A stretch of DNA of 31,462 nt from Methanobrevibacter sp. (lineage in GTDB: Archaea > Methanobacteriota > Methanobacteria > Methanobacteriales > Methanobacteriaceae): NCBI RefSeq assembly GCF_015062985.1, contig NZ_SUTI01000016.1, positions 9,705 to 41,166 on the forward strand, written 5' to 3'. Under the pieces are notes generated by a model. It made no database searches, was not told the DNA's origin, and worked only from the letters and a program-made list of their open reading frames with translations. This document shows, in pieces, positions 22,925 to 30,624 of the stretch (positions are counted from its first letter, which is position 1; each line of letters starts with the position of its first letter). Position numbers and translations under genes: made by a program.

Positions 22925-23190
22925 AGACATAAGTTTCAAGTGTAACTTTTTCCTTATAACTTCTTATTTTCCGAGAGGTGCATTTCAAGTGTAACTTATA
23001 ACTTACAACTCACAAATCAAGACGTGCATTTCAAGTGTAACTTCTAACTTATAACTAAAATTGATGTAAGAAATATTTTACTTATAACTTATACTCAAAA
23101 AATTTTCATGTAAAAAATACATTACTTATAACTTATACCGCAAAAATTCTTGTAAAAAATATGCCACTTCTAACTTATAACTATTCCTTC
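22925..23190 (-). repeat. Degenerate tandem array with ORB-like motifs
   Basis: Six degenerate units, spaced about 40-49 bp apart, share a TATAAGTTATAAGT-like segment (minus strand). Three units continue with TTACACTTGAAA (core at 22934-22945, 22983-22994 and 23029-23040, minus strand) and a conserved TCTC about six bases further; the other three continue with AATGTATTTTTTAC-like DNA. It lies between the U-rich end of the aminotransferase gene and the promoter side of the GerW-like gene. Function: possible Orc1/Cdc6-binding or origin element. The rest of the 22825-23216 gap is AT-rich with no ORF. Confidence 0.75.
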
Positions 23191-23211
23191 AAAACAAAAA
23201 AAAGAAAAAAA
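23191..23211 (-). terminator. U-rich terminator of the aminotransferase gene
   Basis: On the minus strand, beginning six bases after the TAA stop of the aminotransferase gene, CTCTTTTTTTCTTTTTTTTG is a U-rich archaeal terminator. It immediately precedes the tandem array. Confidence 0.5.
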
Positions 23212-23216
23212 GAGAA

Positions 23217-24359
23217 TCATAAATATGATTCTGCGATGGATGCCACACCGGCACCTGCATCTTCAATTACGCCTAAACCTTTTAAGGTCATGCCTATTGC
23301 GGCAAAGGTTTGGACCAATTCTTTGTAGGAAATATTTCCCATGTGTCCTATTCTGAAAATGTTTCCTTTCAAGTGGTCTTGTCCACCAGCCAATTCTACA
23401 CCGTATTTGTCACGGGTAGTTCCTCTGAAATCAGCATCGCTAACACCTTCAGGCATTTTAACTGCAGTTACGGTTGCAGAGGATACAGCTTCATCAGCGA
23501 ATAATTCTAAACCTAATGCTTTAACGGCAGCTACACTAGCTTTAGCAGCTTTGTGGTGACGTGCAACCCTTTCTTCAAGTCCTTCTTCCATAACAATCTT
23601 CAACGCTTCATTCATTGCATAGGTAAGTGAAACGGATGGGGTGTATGGAGTTTCAGGAGGGACTTTGTCTCCGCTTTTTCTTGCAGCTTTCAAGTCTAAA
23701 TAGAATGTATTGGTTTCTACTTTGTCAACTGCAGCCCAAGCGTCATCGCTTAAGGTAATTGCTGCCATTCCAGGAGGTGCAGCCAAACATTTTTGAGATC
23801 CGGTAAGACAAACGTCAATTCCGAATTTTTCAACATCCACGTAATCTCCTCCAAGAGAGGATACGGTATCTACGATGTATAATGCATCATAATTTTTCAT
23901 TACTTTACCGATTTCTTCAATAGGTGCTGCTACACCGGTGGAAGTTTCATTGTGGATTACACTTACTGCTTTAATGTCTTCATCTGCTTCTAAGGCTTCT
24001 TCAACTGCTTCAGGTGTTACTGCAGTTCCCCATTCGACTGCTAATTCTTGTGCATCAATTCCATGAGTCTGAGCTATTTTCATGAAACGTTCTCCGAATT
24101 TTCCACCTACAACATTTAACATTTTTTCTCCAGGAGCTACGGTATTTGCAATACCTGCTTCCATTGCAGCAGTTCCAGATCCAGTTAATAAATAAGAATT
24201 ATTTGGGGTTTGGAAAACTTTACTCATTAATTCAGTAGTTTCAGTTAAAATTTCACCATATTTAGCGCTTCTGTGGTTTACAACAGCTTGTGACATTGCA
24301 CTGAGCACTCTTGGGTGCACTGTTGTCGGACCAGGGAGCATTAATAAGATATCGTTCAT
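23217..24359 (-). CDS. Class V aminotransferase (alanine-glyoxylate/serine-pyruvate/aspartate type)
   Basis: A 380-aa PLP enzyme, fold type I class V. Seen: MLPGPTTVHPRVL start, YLLTGSGTAAMEA phosphate-binding region (residues 56-68), HNETSTGVAAPIEEIG, VDTVSSLGG (Asp164) and the PLP lysine K190 in TGSQKCLAAPPG. Archaeal members of this group (for example MJ0959 and methanogen aspartate aminotransferases) act on aspartate, alanine, serine or glyoxylate; the substrate cannot be read here. GGAGGAATTG before the ATG is a strong binding site. Divergent from the YczE-like gene across 186 bp. Confidence 0.9.
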   Translation of the reverse strand: MNDILLMLPGPTTVHPRVLSAMSQAVVNHRSAKYGEILTETTELMSKVFQTPNNSYLLTGSGTAAMEAGIANTVAPGEKMLNVVGGKFGERFMKIAQTHGIDAQELAVEWGTAVTPEAVEEALEADEDIKAVSVIHNETSTGVAAPIEEIGKVMKNYDALYIVDTVSSLGGDYVDVEKFGIDVCLTGSQKCLAAPPGMAAITLSDDAWAAVDKVETNTFYLDLKAARKSGDKVPPETPYTPSVSLTYAMNEALKIVMEEGLEERVARHHKAAKASVAAVKALGLELFADEAVSSATVTAVKMPEGVSDADFRGTTRDKYGVELAGGQDHLKGNIFRIGHMGNISYKELVQTFAAIGMTLKGLGVIEDAGAGVASIAESYL

Positions 24360-24545
24360 TCAATTCCTCCAATTGTGTAAAAATTTGCTTACTTTTAAGC
24401 CATATATATCTTTAATTTTTATACTTATTAAATATTTTCAATATTGGTATTTCATTCAATTATCTGAAAATATCATAACACGTTTTAGTGGAATGTTTAA
24501 AATCAGAATAACTTTTTTAAACAATGCAAACGAATATGATAGTAT
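24360..24545. promoter_or_regulatory. Divergent promoter region
   Basis: The gap carries CATATATATC (about 24401-24410), a TATA candidate for the minus-strand aminotransferase, and further AT-rich sequence toward the YczE-like start. No strong binding site precedes the latter. No other feature was seen. Confidence 0.4.
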
Positions 24546-25217
24546 ATGCAATTTAATGGGGAAGAACTTACATTCAAAAGGATTTTTACATTTGTTTTCG
24601 GGTTGTTCGTAATGTCATTCGGTGTGGCATTTTCAATCAATTCAACACTTGGAACAACTCCCATAAGCTCCATGGCTTATGCAATGGCGTTAATCACTGA
24701 TATGAGTATTGGATTAACCACATTTTTATTTAATGCAGGACTGATATTGGTCCAGTTTCTAATTTTACGCTCACAGTTCAATAAAAAAAGACTGCTGCAG
24801 CTGATCAATTGTATTGTATTCGGTTATTTCACGGATGTGGCCATGTATTTCGTATCATTTATCCCATTCGATGCATCAGCTTTGATGTGCTGTGTCTATC
24901 TGGTTTTAAGCATTTTCCTAATTGCTTTAGGGATATTCATTTACCTGCCGTCAAATATAGCGCCGCTTCCGGGCGAAGGATGTGTTGAAGCTATTGCAAT
25001 TGTAACAGGATGGAGATTTTCATCAGTAAAGATAGGGTTTGATGCACTCATAGTAACATTGGCATTGCTAATGTGCTGGTTATGGTATACAAACATATTC
25101 GGTGCGGTATATATCGGAACAATAATGTCCGCTTTCTTTGTCGGATTTACATTAAGGCAAATTTCAAACATCTATAAGCATATCACAGGCCGTGAAATTC
25201 AGGTTGTCCATAAGTAA
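24546..25217 (+). CDS. YczE/DUF6198-like integral membrane protein
   Basis: A 223-aa protein with about five to six membrane helices. It carries the family patterns FVFGLFVMSFGVAFSINSTL, then GTTPISSM, and a central APLPGEGCVEAIAIVT segment. These fit the YczE/YitT-like family (DUF6198) found in bacteria and archaea; its transport or signalling role is not established. The ATG at 24546 was chosen because the conserved FGVAF region follows normally; the SD is weak. It leads a stretch of plus-strand genes ending at the archease. Confidence 0.8.
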   Translation: MQFNGEELTFKRIFTFVFGLFVMSFGVAFSINSTLGTTPISSMAYAMALITDMSIGLTTFLFNAGLILVQFLILRSQFNKKRLLQLINCIVFGYFTDVAMYFVSFIPFDASALMCCVYLVLSIFLIALGIFIYLPSNIAPLPGEGCVEAIAIVTGWRFSSVKIGFDALIVTLALLMCWLWYTNIFGAVYIGTIMSAFFVGFTLRQISNIYKHITGREIQVVHK

Positions 25218-25280
25218 TTTCATACTGACAATAAATTTTATAATTTATAATGGCCAAAATATTATTAGTGAGGTTTAGAT

Positions 25281-26000
25281 ATGGAATTTGGACTTTGGGA
25301 AAAATATTATAAGGAAATACTTGACGATTTCGGATTTTCAAGAAACGATGATGAGGAATCAGCAAAACTGTTGGATGAAATATTGTCCACTGAAGGATGC
25401 CTTACATTGGATGACCTGTCACAGATTGTGGGATTTTCAGACAAGTTCATCGTATTCGGCGCAGGACCTTCATTAAAAGAACATATCCAGCTGCTTAAGG
25501 AGGATTATGATTTAACAGATTATGTGTTGGTTTCCGCTGATGGGGCAACAACAGCAATGATTGAAGAGAGAATTTCTCCGGATATTGTAGCCACCGATTT
25601 GGATGGAAATATTGATGATATCCTTCTGGCAAACATAAGAGGGGCAAACATTGTAGTCCATGCACACGGGCATAACATTGACAAAATAGCTTCTTTAACA
25701 TCATTTTTCAACAATGTGCTCGGAACAACTCAGGCACAGCCTATTGGAAACCTCTACAATTTTGGAGGATTCACTGACGGTGATAGGGCATTATTTTTGG
25801 CAGTTGCTTTAGGAGCATCTGAAATTACTTTGGCAGGAATGGACTTTGGAGACATCGTAACTCAGTATTCAAGGCCAAATTTACCATCTAAAACTGCAAA
25901 AGCCGATGATTTCAAAAAGAAAAAGTTGATGTATGCTGAAAAATTCACCAACTGGATAAAGGAAAACGAAGCTGTTGAAATAATCAATCTGATAGAATAA
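25281..26000 (+). CDS. mptE: 6-hydroxymethyl-7,8-dihydropterin pyrophosphokinase (MptE)
   Basis: Archaeal enzyme that adds pyrophosphate to 6-hydroxymethyl-dihydropterin for methanopterin (and folate-like) synthesis; replaces bacterial FolK. The 239-aa product has the DUF115 motifs: FGAGPSL at residues 59-65, ATDLDG at 104-109 (metal/ATP site), FGGFTDGDRA at 161-170 and AGMDFGD at 185-191. The ATG at 25281 is preceded by GTGAGGTTTAGAT. Length fits archaeal MptE. TATA-like TTTATAATTTATAAT lies 32-46 bases upstream. It precedes cdc6 by 31 bp. Confidence 0.93.
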   Translation: MEFGLWEKYYKEILDDFGFSRNDDEESAKLLDEILSTEGCLTLDDLSQIVGFSDKFIVFGAGPSLKEHIQLLKEDYDLTDYVLVSADGATTAMIEERISPDIVATDLDGNIDDILLANIRGANIVVHAHGHNIDKIASLTSFFNNVLGTTQAQPIGNLYNFGGFTDGDRALFLAVALGASEITLAGMDFGDIVTQYSRPNLPSKTAKADDFKKKKLMYAEKFTNWIKENEAVEIINLIE

Positions 26001-26001
26001 A

Positions 26002-26009
26002 TTTTATAA
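26002..26009 (+). promoter_or_regulatory. cdc6: TATA candidate for cdc6 (leaderless start)
   Basis: TTTTATAA lies about 25 bases before the cdc6 ATG with no ribosome binding site between, which suggests a leaderless transcript separate from mptE. Confidence 0.4.
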
Positions 26010-26031
26010 TAGTTTATATAAAGTAGATAAC

Positions 26032-27141
26032 ATGGGAATCGAAGATATCTTAATGTATGATGAAAGTCTTTTTCAAAACATAAATGCTTTTGATCCGGAT
26101 TATGTGCCTCCAAATTATAATTTTAGGGATACGCAGATGGAAGCAATGGCAATGTCAATAAGACCTGCAATGAGGGGAGGCCAGCCTTCCAGCGCAATAG
26201 TTTTAGGATCACCTGCAACAGGCAAAACAACCGCGATTAGAAAAGTATTTGAACTTGTTGAAAAAAACACAGAAAAGGTAGTATGCGTTTATATTAACTG
26301 TCAACTCCACACCACTCGTTTTGGAATATTTTCACAGATATTCAAAAAAATCTTTGGGCATATCCCGCCGGAGAATGGTGTTCCCTTTTCCAGAATCTAT
26401 GACCAAATCATGCAGAATCTTCAAAAGAATGAAAAATCCCTTGTCATTGCATTGGATGACGTCAATTATCTGTTCCAATCCAATACTGCTAATAAAGTAT
26501 TTTATGATATATTAAGAGCATATGAAGAGTATCCTGGTGTTAGAACATCCATCTTTGCAATCTTGTCTGATTTAGAATTTAAATACGCATTTGACAAGAA
26601 TGTCAATACAGTATTCATTCCTCAAGAAATAAACTTCCCGCTTTACACATATTCAGAAATAGAAGATATCCTAAGGGATAGGGTAAAGGCAGGATTTTTC
26701 CCAAACGTTTTAAGCGATGATATTCTGGAGCAGATTTCAATGTATTCTCATGAAAATGGAGATTTGCGTATAGGCATCAATCTTTTAAAGTCATGCGGAA
26801 ATATCGCTGAAGCTGATGCAAGCCGTGAAATTACTCAGGAACATTTTGACAAGGCAATCGATTCATTGGTTTCAATCAATGTCAGTGAAACATTAAAATC
26901 ATTAAATGACGTTGAAAAGAATCTTTTGAAAATGATTGTTAGCTTTGATGGGGTTTGTAAGGCTGGTGAATTGGCTGAAATGTTTAAAGAAAAAACAAAC
27001 TCCAGTTACGCATCCTTCAATAGGACTTTGGATAAACTGGAATTCGTAAGGTTAATTGATACCAAATATACAGGAAAAGGGGTTAGAGGAAATTCCCGAG
27101 AAATTATATTGCGTTTTAACCCTGAAGATTATGAGATCTAA
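26032..27141 (+). CDS. cdc6: ORC1/CDC6-type replication initiator
   Basis: Origin recognition/helicase loader AAA+ ATPase. The 369-aa product shows Walker A GSPATGKTTAIRK (59-71), Walker B LVIALDDVNYL (137-147), sensor-2-like GDLRIGINLL with Arg246, and a C-terminal winged helix (about 296-369) ending in a wing of the GKGVRGNSREI type. The order and length match archaeal Cdc6 paralogues (about 370-410 aa). The neighbourhood recalls the M. thermautotrophicus MTH1599 (Cdc6-2) region rather than the origin-linked MTH1412, but this was not checked. An ORB-like array lies 3 kb upstream. TTAACATGG start without SD. Confidence 0.93.
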   Translation: MGIEDILMYDESLFQNINAFDPDYVPPNYNFRDTQMEAMAMSIRPAMRGGQPSSAIVLGSPATGKTTAIRKVFELVEKNTEKVVCVYINCQLHTTRFGIFSQIFKKIFGHIPPENGVPFSRIYDQIMQNLQKNEKSLVIALDDVNYLFQSNTANKVFYDILRAYEEYPGVRTSIFAILSDLEFKYAFDKNVNTVFIPQEINFPLYTYSEIEDILRDRVKAGFFPNVLSDDILEQISMYSHENGDLRIGINLLKSCGNIAEADASREITQEHFDKAIDSLVSINVSETLKSLNDVEKNLLKMIVSFDGVCKAGELAEMFKEKTNSSYASFNRTLDKLEFVRLIDTKYTGKGVRGNSREIILRFNPEDYEI

Positions 27142-27157
27142 TTTTTCCTGTATGGAA

Positions 27158-27220
27158 CTTAGTTCATGCAAACATTAGATTTTTTGCATGGCATGCCTGC
27201 AATCTAGTGTAGCAACTAAG
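27158..27220. repeat. Long imperfect hairpin downstream of cdc6
   Basis: Outer arms CTTAGTT (27158-27164) and AACTAAG (27214-27220) enclose ACATTAGATT (27172-27181) and AATCTAGTGT (27201-27210), a 10-bp pairing with one G-U, and an inner GCA/TGC plus GGCATGCC palindrome. GAACTTAGTTC at 27155-27165 is a separate palindrome. The gap 27142-27250 has no ORF. Confidence 0.55.
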
Positions 27221-27250
27221 GGTTTGGTATTAAAAGATAATCAAATCCAT

Positions 27251-27430
27251 CTATATTATATATGGATTTTGAGCAGCCACAACAGAAATAACAGATATGA
27301 GCATTACTGCTATTACCGCAAGCACTGCCATGCAAGATTGAATGTCAAGATTGCTATAAATAATTTCGTCTTTTAAACTGCTTTTTTTTCTTAAATCTAC
27401 TTGTATTGTGGTGTCTTTATTTCCGAACAT
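27251..27430 (-). CDS. Putative small single-pass membrane protein
   Basis: From ATG 27430 a 59-aa product starts MFGNKDTTIQVDLRKKSSLK and ends in a hydrophobic helix (about residues 36-54, MAVLAVIAVMLISVISVVAA). GTGATT ends four bases before the ATG, and a TATA-like TTTATATTAG lies upstream on the minus strand. A longer frame back to 27637 overlaps the archease gene and is less likely. Its stop lies in the loop of the AAATCCAT/ATGGATTT hairpin at 27243-27270. A simple one-helix protein of unknown function; could be spurious. Confidence 0.5.
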   Translation of the reverse strand: MFGNKDTTIQVDLRKKSSLKDEIIYSNLDIQSCMAVLAVIAVMLISVISVVAAQNPYII

Positions 27431-27518
27431 TTTAATCACTATATTTAAAATTGTTAAAAGACTAATATAAAAAAAGAGTAAGAGAGCATTTGAAAAGTAA
27501 TATTTTTGAGGTAATTTC

Positions 27519-27932
27519 ATGAAAAATTTTGAGTATTTTGATGTAACTGCAGACATTGGCTTTAAGGCATATGGTGAAAACCTCAATGAAGCTTTTGAAA
27601 ATGCAGGGTTGGCTATTTTTAATATAATCTCCGACACTGATGATATTGATGCGATAAATGAAATATCATTTGAATTAACATCTGAAGATGAGGTTTCCCT
27701 GCTTTATGACTATCTGGAGGAACTTTTATTTTATCATGAAGTAGAATTCATGCTGTTCAGTGAGTTCCATGTTGAAATCACAGATGACCTGCATCTTAAA
27801 GCTAAAATCCTAGGTGAAGCAATCAACTGGGATAAGCATGAGAGAAAAACTGAAATAAAGGCGATAACGTTTCATAAGATGGATGTCGTTAAGGCAGATA
27901 TTGTTGAGCTTCAGGCGATTGTTGATTTATAA
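27519..27932 (+). CDS. Archease
   Basis: Cofactor protein that promotes RtcB guanylation and tRNA ligation. The 137-aa product has the archease start YFDVTADIGFKAYG (Asp12 region), a LAIFNIISD core, YDYLEELLFYHEVEFMLFS and the GEAINWDKHERKTEIKAITF segment, ending VELQAIVDL. Length matches the family. GAGGTAATTTC before the ATG is the binding site. It precedes rtcB in the same direction with a DUF4064 gene between them, so co-function is very likely. Confidence 0.94.
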   Translation: MKNFEYFDVTADIGFKAYGENLNEAFENAGLAIFNIISDTDDIDAINEISFELTSEDEVSLLYDYLEELLFYHEVEFMLFSEFHVEITDDLHLKAKILGEAINWDKHERKTEIKAITFHKMDVVKADIVELQAIVDL

Positions 27933-27935
27933 ATT

Positions 27936-27946
27936 ATATATAATAT
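27936..27946 (+). promoter_or_regulatory. TATA box of the DUF4064 gene (leaderless)
   Basis: TATATATAATA ends about 23 bases before the ATG at 27969, and no binding site is visible, so the message is probably leaderless. Confidence 0.45.
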
Positions 27947-27968
27947 AAAACTACAAATATATTATCAT

Positions 27969-28289
27969 ATGAAAAGGACAAGAACTGTATCAAGAACTTT
28001 TGAAATGATAATGGGCATTATAGGCTCAATAATCGGAATTTTTTCAGGTTCTTTTTTGATATTTTTAGAAAATTTAGGGCAAATACACACTCCATTTTTG
28101 GGTTTAGTGGCAATATTTGCTTCCATATTGGGATTGGCATCTAGCTATTATGTCAGATCAAACAGTGAGGTTGCAGGTGTTGGATTTATAATTGCAACCA
28201 TGTTTGTAATTGTCGGTTCCGCATACATTAATGTGCTGAGTGCAATATTTCTGCTCATTGCAGGGGTATCTGCATTATTCAGAAAATAA
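27969..28289 (+). CDS. DUF4064-like small membrane protein
   Basis: A 106-aa protein with three to four membrane segments. It shows the DUF4064-like start SRTFEMIMGIIGSIIGIFSG and a Gly/Ser-rich second helix, then GSAYINVLSAIFLLIAGVSALFRK at the end. Related small membrane proteins occur in Methanobacteriales and Firmicutes; function unknown. It lies between the archease and rtcB genes, 37 bp after the former, with its own TATA box. Confidence 0.75.
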   Translation: MKRTRTVSRTFEMIMGIIGSIIGIFSGSFLIFLENLGQIHTPFLGLVAIFASILGLASSYYVRSNSEVAGVGFIIATMFVIVGSAYINVLSAIFLLIAGVSALFRK

Positions 28290-28369
28290 TTTTTTTATAT
28301 CTTATTGATTTGCAGATTTTTAATCAAATATTGCTATTTTTACCAAAACCTTATTTAAACACCACTACT

Positions 28370-28378
28370 ATATATTAA
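28370..28378 (+). promoter_or_regulatory. rtcB: TATA box of rtcB
   Basis: The sequence TATATATTA lies about 24 bases before the start of the rtcB message and 30 bases before the ATG at 28402. A short leader with GTGAT follows. Confidence 0.5.
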
Positions 28379-28401
28379 TACATAATAATTTTGTGATTTT
28401 T

Positions 28402-29850
28402 ATGAGTATCAAAGATGAAATAAAAAAGGTTAAAGATAATGTTTATGAGATTCCGGGATCTTTCAACAAACAGATGAGAGCTTCTGGAAGATTTTATATA
28501 GCTGATGAATATATCGACGAACTGGAAGAGGGTGCAATCGAACAAATCGTCAATGTTGCCTGCCTTCCGGGCGTTCAAAGATATTCCATAGGGCTTCCGG
28601 ACATCCATTTCGGATACGGATTTCCTATTGGGGGCGTTGCAGCATTCGCCTTAAGAAATGGAATAGTTTCCCCTGGAGGAGTTGGATTTGATATAAACTG
28701 TGGCGTCAGATTAATTAAATCCAATTTGACAGTTGAGGATATTGAAGACAAATTGGATGAGCTTACAGAAAAACTCTTTAAGAATATCCCTTCAGGAGTA
28801 GGAAGCAAAGGTAAAATAAAACTTGAAAAAGATGAAATCAACGACGTATTGGATTATGGTGCCGAATGGGCTGTCAATAATGGATATGGATGGCCAGAAG
28901 ACTTGGACGTTTTGGAAGAGAACGGAAGGATGATTGATGCTGATTCAAGCATTGTTTCCGATAAAGCTAAAAAAAGAGGAATTCCTCAATTGGGTTCATT
29001 AGGTTCAGGAAATCACTTTTTGGAAGTCCAGGTCGTTGATGAAATTTACAACGAAGAAGTGGCTGAAGTATTCGGGCTTGAAAAGGGAATGATTGTTATC
29101 ATGATTCATTCAGGCTCCAGAGGGTGCGGCCACCAAATATGCTCAGATTATTTGAGGGTAATGGATAAAGCTTATAAAAAATACAAAATTAACATTGATG
29201 ACAGGCAACTGGCATGTGCTCCGCTTGATTCCAAAGAGGCGCAAAATTACATACAGGCAATGGCAGCTGCCGCTAACTACGCATGGGCAAACAGGCAAAT
29301 GATGACTCATTGGGTTCGTGAAACCTTTGAAGATGTTTTAGGAAAATCCGCAAAGGAAATGGAAATGGATATTGTCTATGATGTTGCCCATAACATTGCT
29401 AAAATGGAAACTCATAAAATCTATAATCGTGAAGAGGAGGTTTTGGTTCACAGAAAAGGTGCAACACGTGCATTCGGTCCGGGCAGGGAAGAAGTTCCTG
29501 AAAAATACAGGGCTGTAGGGCAACCGGTATTGATTCCGGGAACTATGGGAACAGCTTCATACGTATTGCATGGAACTGAAACCGCAATGGAAGAAACCTT
29601 TGGTTCCACAGCTCATGGTGCCGGAAGGGTCCTGTCCAGATCCAAAGCCAAAAAGCAATACAACGCTGATGAAATCACTGATGAATTGGCATTAAAAGGT
29701 ATTAAAATCAAAGCTACCAGCAAACATGTGATAGAAGAGGAAGCTCCTGGCGCTTATAAAGATGTTGACAGTGTAGTTAGGGTATCCGACTCAACAGGCA
29801 TTGCAAAGTTGGTTGCAAAGGTTAAGCCGTTATCTGTCTGCAAAGGATGA
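28402..29850 (+). CDS. rtcB: RNA-splicing ligase RtcB
   Basis: 3'-phosphate/5'-OH RNA ligase that joins tRNA exons after intron removal, using GTP and Mn. From ATG 28402, preceded by GTGATTTTT, it is 482 aa, against 481 in P. horikoshii; the GTG at 28393 only supplies the binding site. Key residues occupy the expected places: Asp97 and Cys100 in DINCGVR, His205 (GSGNHFLE), His236 (HSGSRGCGH), His330 (YDVAHNIA) and the guanylate acceptor His405 in GSTAHGAGR. No intein or frameshift is present. The archease gene is 0.5 kb upstream; the phosphorylase gene starts 4 bp after its stop. Confidence 0.97.
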   Translation: MSIKDEIKKVKDNVYEIPGSFNKQMRASGRFYIADEYIDELEEGAIEQIVNVACLPGVQRYSIGLPDIHFGYGFPIGGVAAFALRNGIVSPGGVGFDINCGVRLIKSNLTVEDIEDKLDELTEKLFKNIPSGVGSKGKIKLEKDEINDVLDYGAEWAVNNGYGWPEDLDVLEENGRMIDADSSIVSDKAKKRGIPQLGSLGSGNHFLEVQVVDEIYNEEVAEVFGLEKGMIVIMIHSGSRGCGHQICSDYLRVMDKAYKKYKINIDDRQLACAPLDSKEAQNYIQAMAAAANYAWANRQMMTHWVRETFEDVLGKSAKEMEMDIVYDVAHNIAKMETHKIYNREEEVLVHRKGATRAFGPGREEVPEKYRAVGQPVLIPGTMGTASYVLHGTETAMEETFGSTAHGAGRVLSRSKAKKQYNADEITDELALKGIKIKATSKHVIEEEAPGAYKDVDSVVRVSDSTGIAKLVAKVKPLSVCKG

Positions 29851-29854
29851 TTGT

Positions 29855-30610
29855 ATGATTGGCATAATCGGCGGCAGCGGAGTGTATGAAATCACCCAAA
29901 AGGCAGATTCATGCACAAAGGAGTTAGTCAGGACTGATTACGGGGATGTTGAGGTTTCAATTCTTGAAATATTTTCCAAAAAGGTTGCATTCATACCTCG
30001 CCACGCATCAGGCCATTCAATTCCGCCACATAAAATCAATTTCAGGGCCAATATTGACGCTTTAAAAAACATTGGCGTTACACAGGTCATTGCCACCAAT
30101 TCTGTCGGGTCCATGAATGAGGAGATGCCTCCGGGATCATTTGTCATTCCTGATGATTTTCTTGATTTCTCACAGAACAGGGCTAAAACATTTTTTGAAG
30201 ATAAGGTTGTCCACATCGACGTAACAGAACCATACTGTCCACATTTGCGTGATGTTCTGGCAAAATCCGGTGATGTGATTTTAGGTGGAACCTATGTCTG
30301 TACCGAAGGTCCGAGATTTGAAACTCCTGCAGAGATTAGGATGTTCAAAATGCTTGGAGGAGACCTTGTTGGAATGACCGGACTTCCTGAAGTTACCTTG
30401 GCGCGTGAAAGGGAAATGTGCTATAATTCAATATGCATTGTATCAAATTACGCTTCAGGTATTTCAGAAAATGCTTTGACAATCGATGAGGTTTTCGAAA
30501 TTGTGGCTGAAAAGGAAAAGGAACTTCTTGAGCTGATATATAACTTTATACAAAATATTGACGATAATGATTGCAGCTGCCATCATGCATTGGATGGTGC
30601 TGAAGTATAA
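29855..30610 (+). CDS. S-methyl-5'-thioinosine (or thioadenosine) phosphorylase
   Basis: Purine-nucleoside phosphorylase of the MTAP/PNP family. Read from ATG 29855 (AAGGATGATTGT upstream) it is 251 aa. Motifs: IIGGSGVY phosphate-binding start, PRHASGHSIPPHKINFRANI, ATNSVGSM, CTEGPRFETPAEIRMF, and VGMTGLPEVTLARE. The base-recognition residue is Asn198 in VSNYASGIS, where adenine-specific MTAP has Asp. This suggests a 6-oxopurine substrate, as for the methanogen methylthioinosine phosphorylase (MJ0060). Specificity is inferred. The C-terminus carries DNDCSCHH, an unusual Cys/His tail. It follows rtcB by 4 bp. Confidence 0.9.
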   Translation: MIGIIGGSGVYEITQKADSCTKELVRTDYGDVEVSILEIFSKKVAFIPRHASGHSIPPHKINFRANIDALKNIGVTQVIATNSVGSMNEEMPPGSFVIPDDFLDFSQNRAKTFFEDKVVHIDVTEPYCPHLRDVLAKSGDVILGGTYVCTEGPRFETPAEIRMFKMLGGDLVGMTGLPEVTLAREREMCYNSICIVSNYASGISENALTIDEVFEIVAEKEKELLELIYNFIQNIDDNDCSCHHALDGAEV

Positions 30611-30624
30611 ATTGGGGTGTTTGA

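Noticed and set aside
22925..23190. Considered as a CRISPR array
   Set aside because: The units are degenerate, unit length varies from about 40 to 49, and the parts between the motifs are themselves similar rather than unique spacers. No cas gene is present in the window.
23363..23376. CTTTCAAGTGG inside the aminotransferase gene as an ORB-like site
   Set aside because: It lies within a conserved coding sequence and lacks the GTAA and TCTC parts of the motif.
24373..24612. 79-aa plus-strand frame before the YczE-like gene
   Set aside because: It overlaps the YczE-like start in another frame, has no recognisable motif and its composition follows the AT-rich promoter region.
27251..27637. 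The 128-aa minus-strand frame as one protein
   Set aside because: Its first half overlaps the archease gene in antisense and its own start lacks a binding site; the internal ATG at 27430 has GTGATT and a better composition.
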